From Membranipora membranacea (Eukaryota; Bryozoa; Gymnolaemata; Cheilostomatida; Membraniporidae), in contig OU612071.1 in the NCBI GenBank assembly GCA_914767715.1, positions 12,571,493 through 12,635,492 of the forward strand: a stretch of DNA of 64,000 bases, given 5' to 3'. Below are positions 13,291 to 25,900 of the stretch, one piece after another. A program made the translations under genes and the position numbers. Numbering within the stretch: position 1 is the first letter of the stretch; each line of letters begins with the position of its first letter. The notes under the pieces are model-generated. The model saw nothing but the letters and a program-made list of their open reading frames with translations. It searched no databases and was not told the DNA's origin.

Positions 13291-13410
13291 AGTCTATGTG
13301 CTCAGACGGCTGCAATGCGAGTTAATGGCATTACGTTATCAAACACCCAAGTCGTGTTCGATAATGTAATGCCACTAACTCGCAATGCAGCTGTCTGAGC
13401 ACTTAGACTA
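13291..13410. mobile_element. Palindromic MITE with ~10-bp target-site duplication (Mutator-like length)
   Basis: Arms AGTCTATGTGCTCAGACGGC ... and inverse ... GTCTGAGCACTTAGACT, with a 7-nt centre. Flanked by ATTTTACCCT at 13281-13290 and 13411-13420. Confidence 0.75.
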
Positions 13411-13660
13411 ATTTTACCCTATCTGCTTCAACACTATGGGTTTTCAAATTTGTTAGCAAATCTTAACTGTTCTAATCATTAAACTAAGCTGGGAATACCC
13501 AAAGGTATCAGGACAGTCTCATGTCGGTGGGAATTTCCAAAAATTGCATTATGGGATATTTTTACTGCGCGTATGCGCATTGATCATGAATTTGGATACA
13601 AATATGACAATATTTTTAAGTCATTACTTTCAATCATTATATAGTTTACACCTAAACGAT

Positions 13661-13744
13661 GTGGGATAGCTGGTAGTACCATTTCATTATCAACCACTTT
13701 GTTGGGAAAGTGGTTGATAATGAAATTCAAATACCAGCTATCGG
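13661..13744. repeat. Palindrome upstream of GPCR exon 1
   Basis: GATAGCTGGTAGTACCATTT ... AACCACTTT, a short GTTGGG loop, then the inverse. Ends ~110 bp before the receptor ATG. Confidence 0.7.
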
Positions 13745-13852
13745 GACACTAGCATTGATCATGGTAATGAAAATAAATATGAATGAAAATAATTTCAAAT
13801 CATTACTTTTAATCTATATACTGTATATTGTATACTGTTTTCAGCCTCAGAG

Positions 13853-13973
13853 ATGGATAATTTAACAGCAATCCCTCCCGGCTCGATTAGCACAGTCACT
13901 ACATCGACATCCTCATATGTCACTCCTCAGGTTGTCTACCAATCTAATGAACTAAGCAGCACAGCTAGCATCA
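13853..13973 (+). CDS. GPCR coding exon 1 (extracellular N-terminus)
   Basis: Starts with ATG a few bases after a polypyrimidine acceptor (AG at 13843-13844), so an upstream noncoding exon is required. Codes for 40 residues rich in Ser/Thr and ends phase 1 before GTAAGT at 13974. Confidence 0.75.
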
Positions 13974-16900
13974 GTAAGTGTGACCTTAGCGTGACCTTGA
14001 TGTTAAAACCAAAACCATACTGACATTGAGACTAAACACAATTTTCTTGTGAGTCTCTGATCGTCGAATTTAATTTTAGTATGAGTAGTTGTGTCCGCTC
14101 CTAATTAATTAAATTTGCCATGGCTCGTCACACCGAATTCATTCTGATGGTACTCATTCAATCCAATGAATTCCATACTATTGATCAGAGATATATATAC
14201 AATAGTATATAATTTTATCAGTGTGATCCCAAACCTCAGATTGTTTCAGGTTGAAGAATAAAATATTTGGGGGAACCGTCTTTAGATATTTTTGCAAGGT
14301 TTAGAGTACATTTGAAGACTTATTTTCCTGATAATCCTGCATATTACAAACATGGATTGAACAGGGGATGCATGGGGCTGAGAATACGCACATTTTCTGT
14401 TTTACTGTTTAGCTTTGACATGGGTTGAACAAAAGCCTGTAGCCTTACAGCAAAACAACATAAAACCCTTCTCATATTACAAAAACCATGCATGGCACAC
14501 AGGCTACACTTTCCAAAGTCAGCCTAAAAAATCATATTAAGATAACTCATATAAATTTGTATTTAAAAGTCTCAAGCTAGTTGGACCAGGGAGGGTGGTT
14601 GGACATGGTAATAACATAATCTTTGGTACTATTGAATTATTTTTACACTAAACCTCATAATAGTTACAGCTACATTAATACCATCAAGTAATGATATACG
14701 CAGCCAATCCTGGCAAGCTGTGTTACGGGGTTGGTAGAGTGACCCTCCCACACCAAACCAACAAAGTTTGTCACCACAGGCTTTATCCTCATGCTGTGGT
14801 TATAAACGGCTGCTAAATTTATCATGATTTATGATATGAACTCAGTGTACAGATTTATCATTACTCTGTGATTATATGAATGAATATCTGTTTACTTAAT
14901 TTTCCGATAAAAGGCCAGACCATGGAGTTGGTTAGCCTGTCTTGATAAGCTATTATGTGAGTGAGTTGAAGAGCCCCCCCCCCCCCCCAAACAAAGCTTG
15001 TCAAAGACAGGCTAGACTCAGACTTGCTGTTTTGCAGTCAATTTTTAGGTCAAAAAATAGTTTTTCTCATTTATGACTCATTACGCATATTATAATCTTT
15101 CCTCAATGAACAATGAATAACGAATTACTTTCAACTATAATTTGAACTCTCAATGACCTTGATATCTTGGTACTTCCTTGTCAACAAGCAAGGCCGGAGT
15201 TAAAAAGTTAAAAACAAACAACGTTATCGGAAATAAGAATATAGTTATCGCTCTAAATTGATGATTCAAGTATGTATGCTGTTTGCTATGGGACACAATG
15301 ACAACAGAGTCCAAGGACAAGGACCTTGATAATATTATTACCAGACCATTTTTCATTTCCTATAAAACGGTTATTCATTAAAATTCTCATTAAGATAATA
15401 ATTAAAAATGATACTCAATATCTCAATAAAGAGCTAAAATTTTAATCAATTATAAAAGTCATAATAAGGAAATCTATTTTCTGCCATTTAGCCACATATA
15501 TTATCATATAGACATTGATTAATAAGGTTTTACATTGTATTAAATATAATCCCTCTACACAATAGCCCGATTTAGCTACCGAAACGTAATCACTCTCAGT
15601 AGTCTGATGAAGCCATGTTGTACCAGCCGAGGTACCTGGGCATTTAGCCTGTCTTGACATGCTTTTTTGTGGGGGGGGGTTAGTCCCCCCTCCACCCGTG
15701 CAAAGCTTGTCAATACAGGTACCTGGGTATTAGGTCTTCATTCTTCAGCGCCACCATAACCATAAGGCCATATGGTCTAGCCCAAGATAGGGGTGAGAGA
15801 GACCACCCAAACCCCTCGCCTCGCCCCACCCGAGACTTAGGCTAGATCATGTGCCGTAACAATAGCTTAACCAAAATTTCAGCGCAAGCATAAGAGATGT
15901 TAATCTTTATAGATTTAGGTATCAATTTCTCTTCAATCAAAATTATAAACCTCAAAACATGACAAGTTAATGAACGTGTTATGTAAGAAACCATTTTAGT
16001 GCAAAGAAGCCTATTTGTTTTAAGAGCCCAGCATGATTGGAAATAAAGTTAGAGGAAATTGTGGCAACCAGAATGAAGTGGGGGCAAAGTGTAGCTTGTA
16101 TTTCTTATAATGAAAGATGCTCGTCAACACAATTTGGAACATGGAATTGGAATTGAAATTGGCGAAAGGTTGTGCAAGTTGAAAATAAGCCTAGTTTCAA
16201 CGCTTAAATTTTACATTGGTCGCTGGAAGTGGTGTTCCATTCCACTGGTAGTGGAATGCCACTATCAGTGGAATGCTACTATCAGTGGAATGCCGCTACC
16301 AGTAGAATGCCACTATCAGTGATCCAGGCAGGGAGTGAACTGTAAAATGTCTGTAAGAAATCCATTAGAGGTGAGGGAGTGTAATGGATATTTCAAAACA
16401 GTTTTTTTGTATCTAACTTGTCTGCAATGTGCCTAAAAGCAGACTAGAATTTTTTCACCAGATAAAAAACACTTTCTTAAACTAATCAACAGACAATTTT
16501 AACCTAAGACAATAAAGCTCTCATGGACTTAATTATCAATAATAGTTATATATACAAGAGACTATAGATAATCTATATCTATAGTCCCTGGCTGTATATT
16601 ATAATGAGAAGTATGGTGATGTGGTGATGTGGTGATAACTATTATATTATAATGATAATAATCAGTATCATAATATAATGATAATAATCAGTATCATAAT
16701 ATAATGATAATAATTATTTATGTATATATATATATAGCAGATGGCGGAACTAACCTATCAACTTCCACATCACTAGTGGGATATTTAGAACATAATTTCA
16801 CCACAATGAACGAGACAGCAGGTAAACCTCCTTACTTTCGCTACTTAGTGTGGTAATATGTGTGCGGTATCTGCTGCGTGATAATTGTCTCCTCTTTTTT

Positions 16901-19900
16901 TTGGTCCATGTCATTATAACAGAATTTCGATGCTTTGCTTTCAATCTTATATGTTGTGTTGGGATTGAATAAGTGAATTACGAGCTGAAGATGGCCCAGT
17001 CAGGTTTTATCAAACTTGCTGGCTATCGTAGTTGCTCTTCATCATCAGATATGGTGACTTTTATTAGTGGAGATCGACTCCGATTGTGGATCGATCCTAC
17101 CAAATGGTGTTATTAGTTTGACTGGCTCATGCATTTTCAAGCATTGTGATCAGTGCACTCTAGATTTCTGCAGTTGAATGTTTTAACAGCATCCAAAACT
17201 AGTTATCAAGCTCAAAGGTAGAAACTTCTCCGTCGAAATCATCCTGTCATTAGAATCAGGATCAGTTTATAATAGCTGTTATATTTTATTTTATCTTGCT
17301 CTAGCTTTAGATGTTGTATTTTTATGTTTTTGATTGACCCTACAGTTCTCAGGGAAAGTTTAGCACCACTGAATTAGATTCTTCTCTTAGAATGGAAATA
17401 GTATCATAGCGTTATACAGTTAGGACACTAAACACAGGGACCCATCTGACTGTTATCTGATTGGCTGTCCCTAGTAGCATGAATAATTAGCCTGAGAAAT
17501 TGTCTTGTTTACAAAATTGCAAACAGTAATTATACTCCTACAGTGTTGATGATTAGGGCATTTCTAGACTGCTACTAGGGACTGGCTATTTTTGCAAGCC
17601 CTTTGTTTTGCAAAAGAAAGCTAATGATGCTATTCCAGATATGGAATTCAATGCTTAGCACTACTTAGGCTCTCAAGATAAGCAAGAATGAGCCCACTAG
17701 ATGGAGATGATACAAGTGTCACAAAAAATGTTTACACAGGAAATCTTAATTTACCAATAAAACAATAAAATCTTTTTTATGAAGTGGTTCTTGTCCTCTG
17801 AAAGGGTTAACATAGACAGAGCCTTGTTTTTTTAAGCGCATGGCATAATACACTTCAATTCCTCAAATTCCAGTTGCATCAGACAGTTTTTATCTAAAAT
17901 TTTGAAGAAGTGTAGTTACTTATGAAAAACAAAAACATTGCGATAACATCACATGACCAAAGCTTTGATGGGAAAATGGAGACAGCATGAAACAATTAAC
18001 TTACATAATAACAGACCTAATGTTGCAACATCTGAATGTCATAATCCGGCTGAAGTGAGGGGGGGGGGAGAAGAGTTGGGGACCAGGCAGGGAGTAAGAG
18101 TCTGGGGAGCTCAGACTAAATTGCAGAGGAAAGAAAAACATTATAATTTCTCTTCATTTATATACTATATAGACATAGGTCACAAATCTGCTTAATTTCC
18201 CAAATCTTAAGCTGCCATTTAACAAACATTTAGATATGTAGGACATCGAATGTACTAATCTCCGAAATCTTCAGCTGTTGTTGTCATTTAAAATGATGAC
18301 ACTAATCATCAAAACATACATCTGCACTGACTAACAGTACAGAACAGAGCAATGCCAAATGATATGATTCTGGCATGGAATATTCAATAATAGCATTTTT
18401 AGGCCACTCTAGGGGATTCTAGGGGAGGCAGAGCATCCCTAGCTCCCCTAGAAATACGGGCCTACATCTAGACTGCTGTGTCTGCTGCCGCGGATATTGA
18501 GCTATTTTCAGAAGTCTGCAAAATCAATTTCGAGCAGTTCATTCACTGAAATTGAGAATCATGCTTTCGTGGTGTTTCTTTTAAAGTTCCGCTTGCGAAA
18601 TGTACTACTTTGATATTGTGTAATATGTTTGTATATATTATTTGAATGAGTTCCCATGTTAAAATCAATGTTTCGTGTGGGCTAAGTTGAGAAAAAGCTG
18701 CCTTTTCACACACACAGCACACTCTTCATTTATTTTAAAACATAACAACTGCGCCTGTGTGACAAGGATAAATAAATACACATCAAAATTCACAATAAAA
18801 TGTTACAATTAGTGAAGATACGAGTAAATATATGACGTTTTTCTTTTGATATGGAGTTGAAAATTAGTTTGAGTCCTAGATTCATGTATTGATGTTGGAA
18901 ACTCTCAGTCTTATGCTATGTTACAGGCCCGTAGTTCTAGGTAAGGCAGGGGGGGCACTGCCACCCTGCCAGAAAGCTAAATAGAGTGGCCTAAAACACT
19001 AAAATTGAATAATCCATGTCAGAATCAGGTCCTCTGGGATTTCCATTTGCTAATTAGCTGCCTTAAATTGCTAAGGGAGGAACTTACAGGACTCCACCTG
19101 GTGATGCTTCGGACTCGCCTCACACTTTTGTCTCCCCCACCATTTTTCTTAACTACGGCCCTGTGTAAAACTTCCATGAGTTCTGCTTTTGATGTGACCA
19201 GAACACTGCCCTCAGCATGCTTGTAAAGTAAATCAATATTATTATCTTTGTTCAGTTTTCCTTCTTTGAAAAATGATGAGTTTTCAGACTTAACTGTCAA
19301 GAAGTCTCTGTTTTCACTTCCAGGCAGCCTGTCCAGGCTAACTTCCTGGGCTCTATCTGTCAGGAAAGGCCTGCGATAGGCAAGCTATCACCTATGAGCT
19401 AATTCCCCTAATGAACTTAACCAGGTTTAGTTCATTGATAACACCCACTAGTGTAAGCATATAGACAGGTGGTTTGTTGGACTATAGTGTAAGGGAATCT
19501 TAGTTGTTTGAGCCTGCGACCATTGAACATCATTAAAGGTGACCATCACTCGGCTACAGTGCACTGCCAATCTGGATTTCCAAGCACAATCAGTTATACC
19601 ACATCAGCCTTATCATTGACCTGATCTCACTTGTGATTCCAGAAAATTGCATTGTGGGATACTCTCTAACAACATTCCCATAATGCAACTTTAACCTGGA
19701 CTTCCAATAGAACTAAGTCTAATATCCAATTTGCTATAAATCACCTGATCACATTGTGAATTCCAGAACATTGCAACTCATTCTCAACATTCACATAATA
19801 CAACGTTCACCTGATCACACTTGGAAATATAAAACTTGCATTGTGAGATACTCACATTAATACACACTCTCTCTGTTGTTGTAGCCTGTGCACCAAACTC

Positions 19901-22900
19901 AGAAGACTGCATTGTGGGAAACTCACATTTACACCCTCTTATCTTTCTTGTAGCCTGTGTACCAACCTCAGAAGACTCTGCTGCGGCGTACAAACTATTT
20001 AACTTTGTGTTGATGATGGCGATAGCTGTGATTGGTCTGATCGGTAATTCTCTCGTTATCCTCACATTTCACAAGCAGAAGAGGCAGACGTCAGCTACAA
20101 TGTTTCTCAAGTTCTTAGCTTTATTTGACATGATGCTAATTTTAGCTACAAGTCTTTTTTGCCATAGGTAAGTAGCGTATGATTGTCAGGTTATACTGGA
20201 AGAAGTTGTCTCCATACAGTCAGAGGGAAGAAAACTCCTAGTATGTCAATCCTTTTATTTACAGTGTATTTTTTGGTAATAGTGCAGAAGACCGACCTCT
20301 GGGGACCACAAAAATTGTCCTAATTAATCAATGTCTGAATTTGACATTAGAAGGTATTTAGAATGAGTTCTGGCTGAAAGGGCCAACTTTCCTTGTCTGA
20401 ATTAACAGGAGTTCTGAGTTATAAAGTTTGAATTAACCACAGCCAGCCCTTAAAAGTGTTCGGGATGGCGATCGCGGCCGTAGGCGGTCGTTAATGACCG
20501 CCTACGGCCGCGATCGCCATCCCGAACGCTTTTAAGGGCTGGCTGCGGAATTAACCAGCCTACACTGTACTAAAGCATGATCGCATATTCAGCCCGGAAT
20601 CAAAAAGATATTCGAAGGCCACAAAGTTGCTGAGATTTGGTACAGTCTAGCGAGTTTTGGGTTCGATCAGCTACTAATTATGCTCAAACCATCTCCTTAG
20701 TCATACTCAATCATATCAGACTGTTGCACTAGACAATAATTAAATAGCTACTCACCTTCTACTTCCAACATAATTAGCTAATATTTTGAGCCCTTAAACA
20801 TTTGTCTCTCATCAAAATGTCACAAGTTGTAATGATGACGAATGCAAACGTCAGGTAAGCTACAAGTAGAGGTCTGATCAATGATGGTATATATTAGAAT
20901 TTGAGCTGAGCACTTCGGGAATTCCCAGGACATTGCATTGTGGGAAGATGGTTTTTGGTCTGCATCTTGCAGTGTGGGAACGTTGTTTATGTGCTGCATT
21001 GCAAGAGCTTCTTTTTTGCACATCAGGGAGGACATCTTCAGGTGCAAAATATAAAGTTCACTTAACATTGCATTGTGAGTAGATGGTTGACATGCAGTTG
21101 TGGTAGTCAATCAAATGAACTTTAATATTTCTACCCACTATCAGATTAAGTTTGATGACACAATAAAATTATATTTCATTGTGTTATCAAATTTCTTTCC
21201 CTTTTTTTCCCCAAATTTTTCCATGTTATGTTATATTATGGAAAACATCCATCCAGGATGATATTGTTTGCCAAAAAAATGTTTTAAATATTTATTTATT
21301 ATTTTACAGATACGCTTACACTCTCGTATTTCCAACGGAATGGGTCGATCAGATCGAGGCTGGCAAGCTCACTATAGGTATACTACCGATAAGTTACACC
21401 TGCCAGAGCCTGTCAACATGGACAGTTGTAGCTGTCGCTCTTGACAGGTGAGCCACAGCGATCATATGATATACTATTGAATGTATATCTCTGATCGACA
21501 GAGAGTGAATTAATTCACTTTGCATGAGACAATCAGAAGAGATTTGGTGTGACGACCCGCAGTAAATTTCTGTAATTAGGGGTGGGTACATGTTAGGTAC
21601 TCATACTAAATTGACTCAACTGATCAGAGATACACGTGTTGATAGTTTAGTCTTGATGTTGCTCTCGACAAGAGCAGCGAACAAGGGTCATTAGTTCGGT
21701 CATTGCCATAGAAAAACAGAAACTTGAAATCCATAAAAGTGATTATCCGACTACTGAGCAATTGATTATGACCATTTTCAATGAAACTTGTCTTATCTTG
21801 TCTTATGGGGGGGGGGGGGGGGGGTAGTGGTATGAGGCCAAAGCTCCTCACTAACACTTAATGAAATCAGATATTAAGACAGCACATCATTTAAATCAAA
21901 CAGCGCAAAAGTTGAAGCAAGAAGCTGAATAGGGACTTGATGAAAATAGCAGCTATATTGCATCTAGCTCAAATGAATCCTGATTTTAATTATGATTTTC
22001 AACTTTATTTAAATTATGATTTTCAACTTTATTATGATTTTGCGACTTTATTTAATTATGATTTTCAACTTTATTATGATTTTCGACTTTATTTTAATTA
22101 TGATTTTCAACTTTATCAACAAAACTGACATGTCAACAAACATGTCATACGCACAAAACTAATCATAAAGACAAGACATTCAATACAAGGCAGTAATCGG
22201 CAGCATTTCTTTAATTTGGAGATGTCATTATTATCGCAGGTTGACAACCTCAAAGCTGTGCATCAGTCTTTGACTTCTTTGACAGTCTTTGACATTACGT
22301 TAGCAATCCAAGTCTAAGTGCTTTAACTTCTCCAGGGCGAAGCAGGGCTACATCTCCATCAACAACCCAAGAAACAGGTTGATTAGGCAATACCAATGCA
22401 TGTGACCCTATCTCCCTACTGAAGGCTTAATGCCAAATGTTAATCTGCACATTGCTCATGCAGAGGTTCGGGGGGGGGGGGGGGAGGGTAACATAGCCCA
22501 GTTTTGTGGTGATGACAAACAAGGCAAATAATGCGGTGCACTTTTATGGGGACTTAGTATACATATTACATATACTCTAGGAGGAGTGAAGTAAATGCAG
22601 GGAAAACGATTGCCATTTTCACACGGCTGAAAGAGCTAAGATTTTAGTTGGCTAACATTTACGTACTGTCTTTACTGAATATAGACATCCGTGCACCTAT
22701 GCGAGCCAAAATTATGCACTAGCTAGTATAATGTCACCACCAAACTTGTCTAACGAAACTCTAGCTAAAATCTACCCTCAGAAGAATTATGTTTTTGTTA
22801 TTAATCACTAGCTTTAACTTTTTCACTTTGCATAGACTCCCATCTCAACAAGCCGAAATTAAATGCCAGCCAAACCACCATCAAACAAGCTAACCTTAAC

Positions 22901-25900
22901 TCTAGCTAACACTTATTCCTCCAGGATGTTATAGTATTATTATTATATTATATATATATATATATATATATAATTGTCACATATTTCAGGTACATACATG
23001 TATGCTACCCTCTGAAGGCGATGAGATGGTGTAAGATAAGGATAGCTCGGCGCGTGATGATGGGTGTGGTTATAGCAGCTAGTATATATAATATACCGAG
23101 ATTCTTCGAATATTACAAGATTCTAGAGGTAAGGACGACTTGATGTCTGTTAACAGAGAAATAAGAAATAAAAATAATTCAATTTTGATTGTTGTGATAA
23201 TGTTTGTGAACAGAAAAATTGCCCAGTCTTCACCGCAACACTACTTGTAAAAATACAATTCGCTGTCGTAAAGAAGAAGTGGGACGGCAGACTGAGATTG
23301 TCATCTTGTCGATTGCAGCTATAACACTCCTGATTGACTTCACCACTGCGAATTGATACATTTAATCTCTTTCTGAGCTTTTTTTCTGTTATTGCCATTA
23401 CATGTGTTACGGAAAACTGAACTTATTATGGTGAAAACACACCAACAAAGGTTGTAACCTCAGCAGATTCTCAATGAGCTTTCATATCCACATTAACCCT
23501 CTGAGCATCATCTGAGGCTTATATGTTAGTAATGTGACGTCGTGCAAACCGCTCTGCACTCTGAGGTTGCAACCACTGATCAAACCTCTGGGGATCAGCT
23601 GAGGCTGCTGTCAGCATATATATTTACAACGATGACATTGTGCAATCCTCTGAGGTTACAACCCACACTGATGACGTGATATAGTATTGCATGTATATCT
23701 CTGATCGATAGCGAGTGAACTAAGTCATTTAGCATGATTACCATCACAAGGAATTTGGTGTGACAACCCGAGTTCAATTTTGCTGATTTTGGGTGGATAC
23801 ATGTTAGGTACTTGTACAAAATTGACTATAACGATCAGAGATATACATGTTAATAGTGTAGTCTCTATGTCAGTATGGTTACAACCGCAAAGTGTGTTTT
23901 GACAATTGGATTTTGTGCAATCAAACTTTGATTCACATTCTCGACGTTACAGGTGGCAGAGAAGGCTATAGATGCTTGTACTGGTTACTTTCTCACGCCA
24001 GAGGGCACATTAGGAGATGATGACATATATAATTACACTTACGCGTTCGGTCTCTATATGGTCATCATGTACGTCATACCTCTGGGCTCTCTCATCTTCT
24101 TCAATAGCAAACTAATTATAAAACTTACATCTATGGTACGTTAATTATTTATATTGGATTTTAATTAACCAAGTTTTTGAGAAAGGAAAAGCAGTAAGTC
24201 TCAAACCGCTCTCGTTATTTTATGTAAATACCTCACATCAGTTATAACGTAGCTTGTTCGGACCATCTAAATTCTGGTAGCTGGAGTGTGGCAACTCAAA
24301 TTTGATTGCGGAATTGTGTGCCCCTTGTAAAAAAAGGAGACAACCCTCAAGTTTGGTAATTGGACACAAATTTTTATTTTAGCAGTGTTGTTACCGTTCC
24401 TCACTGTCGTAATGACCTTGAAATTTTTTAGAATGTTCCTGGATCTGATGGTAAAGTACAAAAGTTGAAAGGATCGGATAAAATACTGCCATCTCTCATT
24501 GGAGTTGTCTCTATATTTCTCATTTGTCAGGTAATGCTACAATTTGTCAAGATAGTCTGAGATCTTTAATCCTTTGTTAATTGTGGGTCACGATAATGAC
24601 TAGAAAAGGTCTATAATCAAGCAGAAAATTGATCAGTTTGTCAAAATAGTGATATGATATTTATTTCGAATTCCCCCTAGACGCCAATCATCCATTGCAA
24701 TGCCAAGGCTGTATCTTTCTTATTTTTCTCGCCCAATTCTGTCCTGTCCTTACTTAATCTTTACATGCTGATTGCGATGCAAATGATAAGATTAAAAACT
24801 CGATCGGCTTGGTTTGTATTTTGTTGTATTTTTCATTGTTAGCAAACAACTGACATTTAAAAGATAGTGATGCAATGAGGTTCTATGTGGGCAGTAACAT
24901 CTGAGATGCTATTCGAGGCGTTGAGGTATTTGATTAATATAGCGTTTTTTTTCCTCTACTGTTTCAGATACCAGATATGGTGTTACAGATATTATGGAGG
25001 ATAAACAGCCCTAACGCTCCTACTTTTAGTATAATAGCTTACGACTTCATCATTATCAACGCCAGCGCTAACTTCATCATTTATGTGGTCGCTGCTGATG
25101 GATTCAGGTAAATTTGAACAGAGGGCAATCAATGTGTATCATAGACCAAATCAGACTGGTGCTTTAGAAACTTGGGTAATTGGTTTTTTCCAAATCGTCA
25201 CAATCTTTTTATGCTTGTGAGAAACATCCTATCTGCTAATGCCAAAGTCGTCTCATCAAACAGTTTTACGTTCATTTTACTGATTTACGTTTACGTTCTT
25301 CAGAATATTTGTAACCTGTCTTGACAAGCTTGCTTGGCGGTGGGGTAGGGGGGTGACAACAAAACTTGTCAAGACTTGATTCCCTGTCTCTGTCGATCTT
25401 GATAAAACTGTCGCTGGCAAGTTTTACAATGGCAAACTAGAACCCTAGAGATGTTGATTGTGATTGCTTCTATTTCAGGAGATCGCTTATAGACAATGTA
25501 CTGCCTTGTCTGAAGAGGTTCAGAGATAAATCAGAGGAGTACACGCTGGATAGTACTGCTACTAAGACAAAGTCTAAAGCTGCTCCAAGCAAAGCTGAAA
25601 CATCCAAAGATGAACCCGTAAGTATACTTACCAAAATCGTTCACCTGTTCGTTAAGCAGGTATATTCGAGCATGATATAAATAGTGCACTGATGACGTGA
25701 TATACTCTTGCATGTATATCTCTGATCGCTAGAGAGTGAACCAATTCACTTAGCATGAATTCCATCACAAAGAATTCGGTGTGACGAGCAGAGTTCAATT
25801 TCACTAAGTAGGGGCGGGCACATGTTGGGTACTAAATTGACTCCAACGATCAGAGATACCCCATGTTAATAGTGTAGTCTTGATGTCAATGTGTTTAAAT

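Noticed and set aside
16110-16322. Short ORF shared by both copies of the 1.5-kb repeat (also 58381-58620)
   Set aside because: Conserved only as far as the repeat DNA is. The end is made of the GTGGAATGCCAC palindromic units and no domain is seen.
21937-22128. ORF rich in NYDFQLY
   Set aside because: Product of the tandem AATTATGATTTTCAACTTTA repeat.
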